A stretch of 64,000 nucleotides of DNA from an uncultured Allobosea sp. (lineage in GTDB: Bacteria > Pseudomonadota > Alphaproteobacteria > Rhizobiales > Beijerinckiaceae): assembly GCF_945956895.1 (NCBI RefSeq), contig NZ_CAMFJF010000014.1, positions 40,341 through 104,340 on the forward strand. Reading direction: 5' to 3'. Below the pieces are notes generated by a model. The model made no database searches and was not told where the DNA came from. It saw only the letters and a program-made list of their open reading frames with translations. Of this stretch, positions 15,623-25,225 are shown in pieces (the stretch's first letter is position 1; the number at the start of each line of letters is the position of its first letter). Position numbers and translations under genes: made by a program.

Positions 15623-16726
15623 ATGAAGATCACCCAGGTCGAAGCGATCCCTTTGCGTATTCCGTTCACGGTTGGAGGCAGGTCGGCCGCCGGTGCCTGG
15701 GGCAAAGGAGGTTTGCAGGCGGCCGACTCGCTGCTGGTGCGGGTTTCCACGGATGACGGTCTGGTAGGATGGGGAGAATCGTTCGGCTTTACAGCAATTC
15801 CGGCTGTCAGAGCTGCGCTCGATTCAATGATCGCGCCGGCCTGCATCGGCATGGAGGCGGGCCGGATCGAAGCGATTTCGGAAGATCTCCAACGGCGCTT
15901 CCACATTTTCGGGCGTAGCGGCGCTATCATGTTCGGCCTGTCGGCGCTCGACATTGCGCTCTGGGACATTGCCGGCAAAGCTGCGGGCGTGCCCGTTCAT
16001 GCGATGCTGGGCGGGGCCCGGCGCATCCGCCTGCCTGCCTATGCCAGTCTGATCCGTTATGCGGATACCGAGGCGGTCACGACCAATGTCCGCCGTGCGC
16101 TGGGCGACGGGTACCGATCGCTCAAACTGCACGAAATCGATTTGACGGTGATTGCGGCAGCGCGGGAGGCCGCTGGCCCCGACACCGAAATCACTCTTGA
16201 CGTAAACTGCCCCTGGTCGCTGCGAGAGGCGATTGACATGGCAGGGAAGCTGGAACCGATGCGGCTGCGCTGGCTTGAGGAACCTGTTTGGCCGCCGGAG
16301 AATTTCGATGGGCTCGCGGCCTTGCGCAACGTGTCAGCAATCCCTCTCGCTGCCGGAGAGAACGCGTCCTCGCTGATCGAATTCCAGCATATGTTCACTT
16401 GCGGAGCGGTCGACTTCGTGCAGCCCAGCCCCGCCAAGATGGGCGGCATCACCGCCTTGCGAAAGGTCATGGCGCTGGCCGAGGCCAACAACGTCGCCGT
16501 GATGGTTCATACCTTTTATGACGGCCCCGGCCTTCTCGCGAGTATTCACGCCACGGCCGCTCTCGGCGATGACGAGGCAATGATCGAGTGGCGATATTTC
16601 GACATGGAAGCCGATCTTTATGGCGGGGCCTTGCGTCCGCGCGACGGCCATATCGACGTGCCGCTCGGGCCAGGACTCGGCCTGGAGCCCGATCCGGCTG
16701 TCATCGCGCGATATCGTGTCGACTGA
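15623..16726 (+). CDS. Mandelate racemase/muconate lactonizing enzyme family protein
   Basis: A 367-residue enolase-superfamily enzyme from the ATG at 15623, which has GGAGG at good distance (a longer frame from 15593 lacks one). It has an N-terminal capping domain and a C-terminal TIM barrel. The metal ligands are visible as Asp193 (LDVN), Glu219 (WLEEP) and Glu246 (AAGEN). At the end of the second barrel strand the motif is SLKLHE (Lys168, His170) in place of the K-x-K of the classical MLE and MR groups. His296 (MVHTF) sits at the strand-seven position. The enzyme should abstract a proton alpha to a carboxylate; the substrate cannot be stated. It stands alone, with no transporter or regulator beside it. 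Confidence 0.88.
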   Translation: MKITQVEAIPLRIPFTVGGRSAAGAWGKGGLQAADSLLVRVSTDDGLVGWGESFGFTAIPAVRAALDSMIAPACIGMEAGRIEAISEDLQRRFHIFGRSGAIMFGLSALDIALWDIAGKAAGVPVHAMLGGARRIRLPAYASLIRYADTEAVTTNVRRALGDGYRSLKLHEIDLTVIAAAREAAGPDTEITLDVNCPWSLREAIDMAGKLEPMRLRWLEEPVWPPENFDGLAALRNVSAIPLAAGENASSLIEFQHMFTCGAVDFVQPSPAKMGGITALRKVMALAEANNVAVMVHTFYDGPGLLASIHATAALGDDEAMIEWRYFDMEADLYGGALRPRDGHIDVPLGPGLGLEPDPAVIARYRVD

Positions 16727-16960
16727 CGAAGCCACCCGGAGCCGCCGGACGTCAACTACAGGCCAAACCTTGGCTCTCGGATGGTGCGCCTTGAACGGCT
16801 GGCTCGGATCGAAAGCAGCGTCGATCTATCCGTTGCACATAACCGAACAATCGAAGCATCGGCCGGCCGCCGAACCTGACCAAAGGTTGAAGAGACGGCG
16901 CGTTGTTGTCTTCCAGGCGCTGAACGTGAAGCCGGAACTGTCGGCTACCCCGCAAAGCAA

Positions 16961-16986
16961 CGCCTCCTGACACGAGTCAGGAGGCG
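16961..16986 (-). terminator. Hairpin terminator downstream of the chemoreceptor gene
   Basis: CGCCTCCTGAC (16961-16971) pairs perfectly with GTCAGGAGGCG (16976-16986) around a four-base loop. It lies 31 bases past the stop of the minus-strand chemoreceptor gene. The T-tract on that strand is weak (TTGCTTTG). Confidence 0.65.
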
Positions 16987-17016
16987 CCTTGGGAACAGGT
17001 TTCGATGGGGAGGGGC

Positions 17017-19089
17017 TTAGAACTCTTCCCAGCCCGCATTGTCGTTGCGCGCATTGACTGCGCGCTTCACAGGCGCGGGTTTGACCCCCGTGGGCTTGGC
17101 TTCCGCCGCCGGGCGTCGCGTTTGGTGGAATGCGGCTTCGGCGAGTTGGCGCAGGCGCTCCGGCTCCGACCCGGCGGTGACGGGCAGGCGCGTCGTGGCG
17201 GCCTGGCCCTGATTGGTCTTGAAGGCCGCGACCAGCGCATTGAGCTGCTCGATCCGGCCCGAGAGCGAGTTGGCCGAGGCCGCGCTCTGCTCGGACAGGG
17301 CCGCGTTCTGCTGCGTCATCTCGTCGAGATGCGCGACGGCCTGGCTCATTTCGTCGATGCCGTTGGCCTGCTCGCCGGACGCTGCCGAGATGTCGGCGAT
17401 GGTCGAAGCCACCTTCTGCGAGGCCGCGAGGATTTGCGTCAGCGCTTCACCGGCCCTGCGCACCAGCTTCACGCCCTCGCCGACCTCGACATTGGACGAG
17501 GAGATCAGGGCCGAGATATCCTTGGCCGCCTCGCTCGAGCGCTGCGCCAGCGTGCGCACCTCGGAGGCCACCACTGCGAAGCCCTTGCCGGCCTCGCCGG
17601 CGCGGGCAGCCTCGACCGCGGCGTTGAGCGCGAGCAGGTTCGTCTGGAATGCGATGTCGTCGATGACGCGGATGATGTCGGAGATCTTCTGCGAGGCCGT
17701 CTCGATGCGGGCCATGGCATCGACCGCCTGGCCGGCGATCGTGCCGCCCGAACGTGCGGCGTTCGCCGCTTCATCGGCTGCGGTTGCTGCCGAGCGGGAG
17801 GCCTGGGCCGAGGCCTTGACCGAGGCCGCGAGTTCCTCGGTCGTCGCCGCGGTCTGCTCCAGCGAGGAAGCCTGTTCCTCGGTGCGCTTCGACAGGTCGT
17901 CAGCGCCGATGCTGATCTCTCGGGCGGCAAGGCCTACATCGGCCGAGGTGGTCTGGATCGTCGCGACCGTCGTCGAAAGCCGGTCGACCGTGTCGTTGAT
18001 CGCACCCTTGAGATCGGCGAAGCGGCCGCGATAGCCGGTTCCGATCTGGCGGGTCAGGTCGCCGCCGGCAATCGCCTGGAGGATATCGGCGAACTCGGTC
18101 GTGGCGCTGTCGACGACCCGGTTGATCTCGTTGATGCCGGCGACCAGCCGTTGCATCTGCTCGTCGCCGTCGTCGATCTGGAGCCGTGCCGAGAAATCGC
18201 CGGCCGCGGCGGCGGCAACGACTTCGCTGACATCCGAGACGACCGCTTCCATCGACTGCGCCCGCGCGAGCCGGGCTGCGGCTGCGGCGCGTTCCTGTTC
18301 CTCCAACGCGCGGACCCGGGCCGCATTCTCCTGGAAGATCTGCAGGGCTCCGGCCATGTCGCCGATCTCGTCGCGGCGGCCGACGCTGGGCACCGTGACG
18401 TCCTGTTCGCCCTGGGCGAGGCGCTTCATCGCATCGGTCATGCCGCCGAGCGGGCGGAGGATGCCGGCGATCACGAAGGCCAGCGCCAGCGCGCCCAGCA
18501 GCAGCGCGCCGCCGGCGACGGCGAGCAGCAGAATGCTGGCGGAGCTGGCGGTCGAGCGCGCTTCCATGCCGTGGTCGCGCGCTTGTGTCAGCTGCAGCGC
18601 GGTCAGCTCGCCGAGCTTGGCCGCGATCGGGTCGATCGCCTTGTAGAGTTCGTCGGTGGTGAACATGCGCAGCGCGCTCTCGTCGCGCTCCTTCAGGATG
18701 CCGATCAGCTTGGCAACGGCCGCATCACCCTTCTTCATCAGTGACGCCGCCTGATCCGCGAGCTGCTTCTCGTCGGCAGCGGTGATGCTGGGCAGATAAG
18801 CCTTCCAGCCCTTGTCGATATTCCCCCCCGCGTCCTGGACGTTCTTCAGCGCGTTCGTCCAGGTGATCTGGTTGCTCTGGGCCTTCCAGGTCGTGTCGAC
18901 GATGTTGATCGCATACATGTCGCTGACGATGCGCAGTTGCTCCATCGGGGCGACGTTGTTCTGGACGACCTCGTCGATCCGCTGCGTGACGGAGCGAAGG
19001 GCGACGAAGCCGCAAGCGCCGACGGCGAACACGCATAGGGTCAGCGCGGCGAGCGCCCCCGCCAGCTTGGTCTTGATGCTCAGGGTCAT
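17017..19089 (-). CDS. Methyl-accepting chemotaxis protein
   Basis: A 690-residue transmembrane chemoreceptor. TM1 (about 10-32) is followed by a helical periplasmic domain of about 150 residues with a four-helix-bundle look ([20 protein letters not shown]), TM2 (about 187-212), HAMP, a second HAMP-like segment, and the signalling domain whose hairpin tip [19 protein letters not shown] is fully conserved. The last residues are GWEEF, matching the xWxxF pentapeptide that tethers CheR/CheB in some receptors. It is encoded alone, with no che genes nearby, and has a strong hairpin downstream. The periplasmic domain has no motif that reveals the attractant. Confidence 0.95.
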   Translation of the reverse strand: MTLSIKTKLAGALAALTLCVFAVGACGFVALRSVTQRIDEVVQNNVAPMEQLRIVSDMYAINIVDTTWKAQSNQITWTNALKNVQDAGGNIDKGWKAYLPSITAADEKQLADQAASLMKKGDAAVAKLIGILKERDESALRMFTTDELYKAIDPIAAKLGELTALQLTQARDHGMEARSTASSASILLLAVAGGALLLGALALAFVIAGILRPLGGMTDAMKRLAQGEQDVTVPSVGRRDEIGDMAGALQIFQENAARVRALEEQERAAAAARLARAQSMEAVVSDVSEVVAAAAAGDFSARLQIDDGDEQMQRLVAGINEINRVVDSATTEFADILQAIAGGDLTRQIGTGYRGRFADLKGAINDTVDRLSTTVATIQTTSADVGLAAREISIGADDLSKRTEEQASSLEQTAATTEELAASVKASAQASRSAATAADEAANAARSGGTIAGQAVDAMARIETASQKISDIIRVIDDIAFQTNLLALNAAVEAARAGEAGKGFAVVASEVRTLAQRSSEAAKDISALISSSNVEVGEGVKLVRRAGEALTQILAASQKVASTIADISAASGEQANGIDEMSQAVAHLDEMTQQNAALSEQSAASANSLSGRIEQLNALVAAFKTNQGQAATTRLPVTAGSEPERLRQLAEAAFHQTRRPAAEAKPTGVKPAPVKRAVNARNDNAGWEEF

Positions 19090-19413
19090 GATGAACCTTC
19101 TGGAGAAGAGGCCGTGGTGATGAGGAGGCGATGACGTAAAAGATGAGGGATCTGCCTATTTTTGAGGCGATCCGCGGGCTCGTCCGGCTTGGTTCATGAC
19201 GGAGGGACTGTATTTGGGCTGCGATTTCTCCCGAAATTTTCAGAGAATGCTTAAGGCCGCTCTAACGGAACGGTGCAGTAATTTGCTCTCATAGGGTGTA
19301 TAATTTCAAAATATTGAATAAATTCTTCCTAAGGTTGTATTTTGTGTCGGACTTGCAGCCTCTCCACGCGGCTTTCCGTGGCTGATTCTAGCCTCAGTCG
19401 AGGGGAGGCGCCG
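19090..19413. other. AT-rich spacer between chemoreceptor and rmuC
   Basis: These 324 bases contain the chemoreceptor leader and, at 19250-19345, an unusually AT-rich stretch with several TATAAT-like and AATATT words. A promoter for the chemoreceptor on the minus strand probably lies here, but no -35/-10 pair with correct spacing was found. I see no gene. Confidence 0.4.
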
Positions 19414-20598
19414 CTATTCCGCCGCGCGCTTCAGCTCCAGCCCCTTGGCGAAGGGCAGCTTCGGCTCGCTTTTCTCGTCGTCGAAATCGAGCGCGCCGAT
19501 CTTCTCGGCGCGGCTGGTGACCTTGCCGGCCGAGGTCTTGATCTGGCCGACATCGTCCTGCGCCTGCCGGAAATGAGTGTCGAGCTTGTCGACGCGCTCG
19601 CCGAGCCGGCGCACATCGTCGAGCAGCTTGCCGACCTCGCTCTGGATCACCTGCGCCTCTTCCCGCATCCGGGCGTCGCGCACCAGCGACTGCATCAGCT
19701 GGATCGCCAGCGCCAGCAGTGACGGCGAAACGATCATGATGCGGGCGCGGTGCGCCCGCTGCACGACATCGTCGAAATGCTCGTGCAGATCGGCATAGAT
19801 CGACTCGGACGGAACGAAGAGCAGAGCGAGATCCTGCGTCTCGCCCGGCAGGAAATAGCGCTCGGCGATGTCCTTCACATGTACGCCGACATCGCTGCGC
19901 ACGCGCTGGCCCGCGGCCTTCCTGGCGTCGTCGCCGCGCGCCTCGCGCAGCAGCGTGAAGCTCTCCAGCGGGAACTTGGCGTCGATGACGAGCCCGCGCC
20001 CGTCGCCGGGGAGCGTGACGAGGCAGTCTGGCCGCTTGCCATTCGACAATTGCGGCTGGAAGGCGAAGAAGGCGGCGGGCAGGCCGTCGCGGATGATCGC
20101 CTCCATCCGCCCTTGCCCATAGGCGCCGCGCGCCTGCTTGTTGGCGAGCACGTCCTTGAGCGTCACGACCTCGGAGGTCAGGTCGGTCAGGTTCTTCTGA
20201 GCATTGTCGATCACCGCCAGCCGCTCCTGCAGCTTGCCGAGGCTTTCGGTCGTCTGCTGGACGTTGCGTTCGAGTCCCTGGCCGACTTTATGGCTCAACC
20301 CGTCCATCCGCTCGGCGACGAGCCGCGCGAGATCGCCCTGCCGGGTCGACAGGATCTCGGCCATCGATTGCATCCGGCCGGCAAGCTCCGCCTGCTGGCG
20401 GTTCATCTCCGCGACCTTGTCGTCCATCTCGCGTGCGCGCTCGGCCGCCATCGCGACTTCGATCGCGCGGCTCTTGCCGCCGCGCCAGCCGGCAATCACC
20501 GCCATCAATAGCAGGATGAGACTCAAGACCCCGAAGCCGAGTGCGGCCTCGGCCCAGGTCACCGGGCGTTCCAGCAGGGTGAAGGCGATCTCGTTCAT
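19414..20598 (-). CDS. rmuC: DNA recombination protein RmuC
   Basis: A 394-residue member of the RmuC family, which limits recombination at inverted repeats and carries a nuclease-like fold. An N-terminal membrane anchor ([20 protein letters not shown], about 18-37) is followed by a coiled coil (residues about 45-160), then the conserved RmuC core with [37 protein letters not shown] (the D...DAK pattern of PD-(D/E)XK-type nucleases), [14 protein letters not shown] and [14 protein letters not shown]. The length is normal. It is monocistronic and divergent from def, with 114 bases between. Confidence 0.93.
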   Translation of the reverse strand: MNEIAFTLLERPVTWAEAALGFGVLSLILLLMAVIAGWRGGKSRAIEVAMAAERAREMDDKVAEMNRQQAELAGRMQSMAEILSTRQGDLARLVAERMDGLSHKVGQGLERNVQQTTESLGKLQERLAVIDNAQKNLTDLTSEVVTLKDVLANKQARGAYGQGRMEAIIRDGLPAAFFAFQPQLSNGKRPDCLVTLPGDGRGLVIDAKFPLESFTLLREARGDDARKAAGQRVRSDVGVHVKDIAERYFLPGETQDLALLFVPSESIYADLHEHFDDVVQRAHRARIMIVSPSLLALAIQLMQSLVRDARMREEAQVIQSEVGKLLDDVRRLGERVDKLDTHFRQAQDDVGQIKTSAGKVTSRAEKIGALDFDDEKSEPKLPFAKGLELKRAAE

Positions 20599-20712
20599 GC
20601 GCGGGAGCCTAGCCGATTCGGCAGGGGATGGCGAACGAAAGCGGAACAGTTTGACCGTCTGCCCACAAATGCTTATGTCCCGGGTTCAACAGCTCTTTTC
20701 CCTTGGAATCCC

Positions 20713-21252
20713 ATGGCCATTCGCCCGCTCGTCATCCTGCCCGACGCCCAGCTTCGCCTCGTCTCGAAGCCGGTCGAGGCCGTCACGCCCGAGATCAAGG
20801 CGCTGGTCGCGGACATGTTCGAGACGATGTACGACGCGCCGGGCATCGGGCTCGCGGCGATCCAGATCGGCGTGCCGCTGCGCGTGGTGACGATCGACCT
20901 GTCGAAGCCCGAGGCAAAGGAGGGCGAGGAGCCCGAGCCCCGGAAGCCGCAGGCCTTCATCAACCCGGAGATCACCTGGTCTTCGGAAGAGTTCAGTGCC
21001 TATGAGGAAGGCTGCCTCTCGATCCCCGAATATTACGAGGAGGTCGAGCGCCCCGCCGAGGTCAAGGTCCGCTACATGGATCTCGACGGCAAGACGCACG
21101 AGATCGCGGCCGATGGCCTGCTCTCCACCTGCCTGCAGCACGAGATCGACCATCTCGACGGCGTGCTCTTCATCGACCATCTCTCGCGATTGAAGCGCGA
21201 GCGCGTCACCAAGAAATTCGCCAAGGCGGCCAAGCGCGAGCGGGCTGCGTAA
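20713..21252 (+). CDS. def: Peptide deformylase
   Basis: Removes the formyl group from N-terminal formyl-methionine of nascent proteins. The protein is 179 residues. All three motifs are intact: GIGLAAIQ (about 44-51), EEGCLSIP with metal ligand Cys101, and QHEIDHLDG with ligands His143 and His147 and catalytic Glu144. It heads a plus-strand set def-fmt-truA, the usual order in many bacteria, although here the members are separated by palindromic intergenic repeats. A GGAA lies just before the ATG. Confidence 0.97.
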   Translation: MAIRPLVILPDAQLRLVSKPVEAVTPEIKALVADMFETMYDAPGIGLAAIQIGVPLRVVTIDLSKPEAKEGEEPEPRKPQAFINPEITWSSEEFSAYEEGCLSIPEYYEEVERPAEVKVRYMDLDGKTHEIAADGLLSTCLQHEIDHLDGVLFIDHLSRLKRERVTKKFAKAAKRERAA

Positions 21253-21271
21253 GCTTCGTGAATTGGCACTG

Positions 21272-21376
21272 GTCATCCCGGACGCAGCGAAGCGGAAATC
21301 CGGGACCCATGCCTGAACATTGGCCTGAAGCGCTCAGGCATGGATCCCGGGTCTCCCTTCAGTCGCCCGGGATGAC
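21272..21376. repeat. Family A intergenic palindromic repeat (def-fmt)
   Basis: Begins GTCATCCCGG and ends CCCGGGATGAC, with an internal inverted pair around CATGCCTGA/TCAGGCATG. It fills most of the gap between def and fmt. The same GTCATCCC...GGGATGAC frame recurs at 22357, 29083, 42598 and 49364. Confidence 0.75.
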
Positions 21377-21402
21377 ATTCGTTTATAGGTAAGGTCGAGC
21401 GT

Positions 21403-22332
21403 ATGAGTTTGCGCGTCATCTTCATGGGCACGCCGGATTTCGCCGTGCCGGTGCTGACCGAGATCGTCGGCCAGGGGCATGAGGTCGTCTCCTGCTATAC
21501 TCGCGCTCCGGCGCAGGCCGGGCGGGGCCTCGAATTGAAGCCCTCGCCGGTTCACCGTGCCGCCGAACGCTTCGGCATCCCGGTCTTCACCCCCGCCACG
21601 CTGAAGACGCCGGAACAGGCCGAGATCATCGCCTCGCACCAGGCCGATGTCGCTGTCGTCGTCGCCTACGGCATGATCCTGCCCCAGGCGATCCTCGATC
21701 TGCCCGAACTCGGCTGCCTCAATCTCCATGCCTCGCTGCTGCCGCGCTGGCGCGGCGCCGCGCCGATCCAGCGTGCGATCATGGCCGGCGATACCGAAAG
21801 CGGCGTCTGCGTGATGAAGATGGAAGCCGGCCTCGATACCGGCCCCGTCGCCATGGTCGAGAAACTCACGATCGGCCCGGACATGACGGCCGGCGAACTG
21901 CACGACCAGTTGAGCCCTCTCGGCGCCGATCTGATGGTGCGCGCGCTCGCAGCACTCGGCCGCGGCGGGCTGCAGTTCACGCCGCAGCCGGAGGAGGGCG
22001 TAACCTATGCCAGCAAGATCACGAATGCCGAGGCCAAGCTGAGCTGGGCGCTGCCGGCCCAGCAGGTCCATGATCTCGTGCGCGGCCTCTCGCCCTTCCC
22101 GGGCGCCTTCGCCGAGATCGATCTCGGCAAGGGGCCGGAGCGTTTGAAGATCCTGCGGACGGCCCGCGCCGGCGGTGCGGCCGAGCCCGGCACGCTGCTC
22201 GACGACGAGGGCACCGTCGCCTGTGCCGTCGGGGCGGTGAAGCTGCTGCAGGTCCAGCGCGCCGGCAAGGCGCCGATGAGCGGGGCCGAGTTCCTGCGCG
22301 GCGCCCGGCTCGGAGCCGGCGGCAAGCTCTGA
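21403..22332 (+). CDS. fmt: Methionyl-tRNA formyltransferase
   Basis: Formylates the initiator methionyl-tRNA using 10-formyltetrahydrofolate, supplying the substrate that peptide deformylase later removes. 309 residues. The N-terminal transferase domain begins [14 protein letters not shown] and carries the folate-binding and catalytic segment [20 protein letters not shown], then [10 protein letters not shown]. The C-terminal tRNA-binding barrel includes [12 protein letters not shown] and [13 protein letters not shown]. All key residues (the Asn/His/Asp triad positions) appear intact. It follows def on the same strand across a palindromic repeat. Confidence 0.97.
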   Translation: MSLRVIFMGTPDFAVPVLTEIVGQGHEVVSCYTRAPAQAGRGLELKPSPVHRAAERFGIPVFTPATLKTPEQAEIIASHQADVAVVVAYGMILPQAILDLPELGCLNLHASLLPRWRGAAPIQRAIMAGDTESGVCVMKMEAGLDTGPVAMVEKLTIGPDMTAGELHDQLSPLGADLMVRALAALGRGGLQFTPQPEEGVTYASKITNAEAKLSWALPAQQVHDLVRGLSPFPGAFAEIDLGKGPERLKILRTARAGGAAEPGTLLDDEGTVACAVGAVKLLQVQRAGKAPMSGAEFLRGARLGAGGKL

Positions 22333-22356
22333 ACCGATGACCTCACCCTCAACGCG

Positions 22357-22468
22357 GTCATCCCGGGCGCAGCGAAGCGAAGACCCGGGATCCATGCCGG
22401 AACCTTCATCGGCAGCGCTCCGGCATGGATCCCGGATCGGCGCGGCTTCGCCGCCTGTCCGGGATGAC
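22357..22468. repeat. Family A intergenic palindromic repeat (fmt-truA)
   Basis: GTCATCCCGGGC at the left pairs with the right-hand GTCCGGGATGAC. An internal inverted pair CATGCCGGA/TCCGGCATG is present. Near-relative of the copy at 21272, and positioned the same way in the next gap. Confidence 0.75.
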
Positions 22469-22488
22469 GGCGCAGGGGAGAGCGTCTG

Positions 22489-23241
22489 ATGCCGCGCTAC
22501 AAGCTCGTCATCGAGTACGACGGCACGCCGTTCTCGGGCTGGCAGCGCCAGCTCAACGGCCCGTCCGTGCAGCAGAGCGTCGAGGAGGCGGTCGAGGCCT
22601 TCTGCGGCCACCCCGTCCGTTTGCATTGCGCCGGCCGGACCGATGCCGGCGTCCACGCCACTCATCAGGTCGCCCATGTCGATATCGATAGGGAGTGGCG
22701 CACCGATGTCGTGCGCGACGCGACCAATGCCCGGCTGAAGCGGATTCCGGTCGCCGTGCTCGGCGCCGAATTGGTGCCCGACGATTTCGACGCCCGCATT
22801 TCGGCGCGGCGTCGCTATTACGTCTACCGCATCCTCGACCGCCGGGCGCAGCCGGCTCTGGAGCGCGAGCGGGTCTGGCATGTGCCGGTCAAGCTCGATC
22901 ACGAAGCGATGGATCGCGCCGCCAAGGCGCTGCTCGGCCAGCACGATTTCACCACCTTCCGCGCCGCCGAATGCCAGGCCAACAGCCCGATCCGCACGCT
23001 GGATCGTTGCGATGTCCGCCGCGAGGGCTCCGAGATCGTGGTCTATGTCCATGCCCGCTCGTTCCTGCACCATCAGGTCCGCTCGATCGTCGGCTGCCTG
23101 AAGATGGTCGGGATGGGCCGCTGGCCGGAGAACAAGGTCGGCAAGGTGCTGGCGGCGCGCGACCGTTCGCAATGCGCCGCGCTGGCGCCGTCCTGCGGGC
23201 TCTATCTCGCCGGGGTCGACTATGTGGAACAGCCAGCCTGA
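22489..23241 (+). CDS. truA: tRNA pseudouridine(38-40) synthase TruA
   Basis: Converts uridines 38-40 in the tRNA anticodon arm to pseudouridine. 250 residues from an ATG with GGGGAGAG upstream. The family opening YKLVIEYDGTPFSGWQRQ is followed by the catalytic-aspartate motif CAGRTDAGVHATHQVAH (Asp in RTDAG), then RRYYVYRI, HDFTTFRAAEC and the C-terminal SFLHHQVRSIVGCL. All motifs are intact. It is the third member of the def-fmt-truA set. Confidence 0.97.
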   Translation: MPRYKLVIEYDGTPFSGWQRQLNGPSVQQSVEEAVEAFCGHPVRLHCAGRTDAGVHATHQVAHVDIDREWRTDVVRDATNARLKRIPVAVLGAELVPDDFDARISARRRYYVYRILDRRAQPALERERVWHVPVKLDHEAMDRAAKALLGQHDFTTFRAAECQANSPIRTLDRCDVRREGSEIVVYVHARSFLHHQVRSIVGCLKMVGMGRWPENKVGKVLAARDRSQCAALAPSCGLYLAGVDYVEQPA

Positions 23242-23253
23242 GGCCGGAGCGCT

Positions 23254-23853
23254 TCAGAACAGGCCGAACAGCCTCGTGACGCCGTAGTCGAGCATAAGGC
23301 TGGCGGCGACCAGGGGCAGGGCGATGCCGCGCAGTTCCGGCCCGAACACGGCCTGCGCCACGCAATAGCGCAGCCTCATGACGATCGCGGCGAAGAAGAC
23401 GGATTGCACGACGGCCAGCGCCGGCGGCGCCCAGCCGATTGCGAAGACCGTCGCAGGAACCGCCATCAGGCTGGCCGAGACGATGCCGGCCCAGTTCCAG
23501 GCGATCACGAAGCTGGTGAAGCGTGGTGTCTGCGCGAGCCGCGGACGCAACGCGACCAGCAGGGTCGGTACGGCGAGGATCGCCAGCGCCAACGCCGCGA
23601 GTACCGAGAGGGCGAGGGCTGGTGCGGTGAACAGCCCGGCACTGTTCGGTAACCCAGCGATCAACCGTACCGCGGCGAGGATGGCGATCGTCGCTGGCAG
23701 CATCAGCGCAAAGGCGAGGAAGGAGCGCCAGAATCCGTCCCGCGTCAGGTCGAGCTCGGGCAGGGCCTCCGCCCCGTGGGTCATCAGGTGCCAGGAGCCG
23801 CGCAGTGAACGCGCGATGTCATCGGCGGCCAGCCTCATCACGGTCTCCATCAT
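23254..23853 (-). CDS. Uncharacterised multi-pass membrane protein (Yip1-like layout)
   Basis: A 199-residue protein, starting at ATG 23853 (a second ATG follows at 23850). The N-terminal 45 residues are amphipathic (VMRLAADDIARSLRGSWHLM), and five or so hydrophobic segments follow, the first around FLAFALMLPATIAILAAVRL. The arrangement resembles Yip1/DUF1282-type proteins, but I cannot assign a family firmly. The frame stays open upstream into dapE, so earlier starts exist but lack support. It lies downstream of dapE on the same strand, after a 53-base gap that includes a short perfect inverted repeat. Confidence 0.6.
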   Translation of the reverse strand: MMETVMRLAADDIARSLRGSWHLMTHGAEALPELDLTRDGFWRSFLAFALMLPATIAILAAVRLIAGLPNSAGLFTAPALALSVLAALALAILAVPTLLVALRPRLAQTPRFTSFVIAWNWAGIVSASLMAVPATVFAIGWAPPALAVVQSVFFAAIVMRLRYCVAQAVFGPELRGIALPLVAASLMLDYGVTRLFGLF

Positions 23854-23861
23854 CTGCGATC

Positions 23862-23877
23862 TTAGACTTTCGTCTAA
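23862..23877. promoter_or_regulatory. Short perfect inverted repeat upstream of the membrane protein
   Basis: TTAGAC (23862-23867) and GTCTAA (23872-23877) flank TTTC, 9 bases from the start codon of the membrane protein. It could be an operator of a dimeric repressor or a small RNA hairpin over the ribosome binding region. No T-tract supports a terminator. Confidence 0.4.
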
Positions 23878-23906
23878 TGGAGATAATGGACCCTTGTTCC
23901 GAGGCG

Positions 23907-25115
23907 TCAAGCCCGCTGCTGCGCCGTAAAATAGCTGGCGAGTAAACGCTGCGTGATCCGCTGGAGCGACACCAGGTCGGCGACGGCGACGGATTCGTCG
24001 ATCTGGTGCATCGTCTTGCCGACGACGCCGTATTCGACGACGGGGCAATAGCTCTTGATGAAGCGCGCGTCCGAGGTGCCGCCCGTGGTCGAGAGCGCCG
24101 GGCGCTTGCCCGTCTCGGCCTCGACGGCATCGGCGACGAGCGCGACGAAGGGACCGGGCTCGGTCAGGAAGGCGACGGCATTGGTCGGCTGGACCTCGAG
24201 CGTGTAGCGCACCTGATTGCCGGCAGCCTCGCGCAGGCGCCGTTCAAGCTCGGCTGCAAGCGTGTCGGGCGTCCAGGTGTCGTTGAAGCGGATATTGAAG
24301 GCCGCCTTCGCCTGCGCCGGGATGACGTTGGTCGCCGGGTTGCCGACATCGAGCGTCGTCACCTCGAGATTGCTCGCATCGAAATGCTGCGTTCCGCCGT
24401 CGAGTGGCGTGGCATCGAGGGCGGCAAGCAAACGGACCATGCCGCGGATCGGATTGTCGGCGAGATGGGGATAGCCGACATGGCCCTGCGTACCCTGCAC
24501 GGTCAGCTTGCCGCTCAGCGAGCCCCGCCGGCCGATCTTGATCATGTCGCTCATCGCGGCCGGATTGGTCGGCTCGCCGAGGATGCAATGGTCGAAGCGC
24601 TCGCCGCGCTCATGCGCCCAGGCCAGCAGCTTGACCGTGCCGTTGACCGAGGGGCCTTCCTCGTCGCCGGTGACCAGGAAGGCGATCGAGCCGGGCGCAT
24701 TCGGATTCTCGCGCCGGTAGCGGATTGCGGCTGAAACCATGGCGGCAAGCCCGCCCTTCATGTCGCAGGCGCCGCGTCCATAGAGCGTGCCGTTCTCTAT
24801 GGCCCCGCCGAAGGGCTCGCGCGTCCAGGCGGCTGCGTCGCCGACGGGCACGACATCGGTATGGCCGGCGATCACGAAGACCGGCGCGGTGTCGCCTATG
24901 CGGGCGTAAAGGTTCTCGACGTCGGGCGTGCCGGGCTCGCTGAAGACCGGGCGATGCACGGTGTAGCCCTCGGCCGACAGCACGGCGTCGAGCAGCGCGA
25001 GCGCTCCGCCTTCCTCGGGCGTCACCGAGGGGCAGCGAACCAGCGCCTGCGTCAGGGCTACCGGGTCGGTCGGGTCGAAGGGAAGGGCGGGGGCGGAGTT
25101 GGGGGCGGCGCTCAT
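23907..25115 (-). CDS. dapE: Succinyl-diaminopimelate desuccinylase
   Basis: Hydrolyses N-succinyl-LL-diaminopimelate in the lysine/peptidoglycan pathway, as a dimeric zinc enzyme of the M20 family. 402 residues, slightly longer than usual because of an N-terminal extension of about 15 residues. The motifs are IAGHTDVVPVGD (zinc His and catalytic Asp), GRGACDMKGGLAAMVSA (bridging Asp), VTGDEEGPSVNGT (catalytic Glu pair), GEPTN, and the C-terminal STTGGTSDARFIK with CPVVEYGVVGKTMHQIDE (zinc His). All are intact. The usual dapD partner is not in the window. Confidence 0.96.
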   Translation of the reverse strand: MSAAPNSAPALPFDPTDPVALTQALVRCPSVTPEEGGALALLDAVLSAEGYTVHRPVFSEPGTPDVENLYARIGDTAPVFVIAGHTDVVPVGDAAAWTREPFGGAIENGTLYGRGACDMKGGLAAMVSAAIRYRRENPNAPGSIAFLVTGDEEGPSVNGTVKLLAWAHERGERFDHCILGEPTNPAAMSDMIKIGRRGSLSGKLTVQGTQGHVGYPHLADNPIRGMVRLLAALDATPLDGGTQHFDASNLEVTTLDVGNPATNVIPAQAKAAFNIRFNDTWTPDTLAAELERRLREAAGNQVRYTLEVQPTNAVAFLTEPGPFVALVADAVEAETGKRPALSTTGGTSDARFIKSYCPVVEYGVVGKTMHQIDESVAVADLVSLQRITQRLLASYFTAQQRA

Positions 25116-25129
25116 TCCGCCGCTTTAGA

Positions 25130-25175
25130 GCATCGGCCCGAAAAGTGGAACGCGGTTTTCGGACAAAGCCGATGC
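25130..25175. repeat. Family B intergenic palindrome downstream of DUF805 gene
   Basis: GCATCGG (25130-25136) and CCGATGC (25169-25175) enclose CCGAAAAGTGGAACGCGG and TTTTCGG, the recurrent family B words. It lies between dapE and the DUF805 gene and is followed at once by the perfect hairpin at 25193-25225. Confidence 0.7.
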
Positions 25176-25192
25176 AAAATCAAAGAGCTAGG

Positions 25193-25225
25193 GCATCGGA
25201 CTGAATACGATGTTCAGTCCGATGC
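25193..25225 (-). terminator. Perfect 13-bp hairpin overlapping the DUF805 stop codon
   Basis: GCATCGGACTGAA (25193-25205) pairs exactly with TTCAGTCCGATGC (25213-25225) across a 7-base loop. The right arm includes the stop codon of the minus-strand DUF805 gene. It can act as a terminator for that gene or be a degenerate family B repeat; a U-tract is poor. Confidence 0.5.

Noticed and set aside
17005..18744. 579-residue open frame on the plus strand opposite the chemoreceptor
   Set aside because: The chemoreceptor signalling domain on the other strand is unmistakable.
21334..23172. 612-residue open frame on the minus strand opposite fmt and truA
   Set aside because: It is antisense to two well-conserved housekeeping genes, spans palindromic repeats and has the histidine/arginine-rich composition of GC-driven shadow frames.
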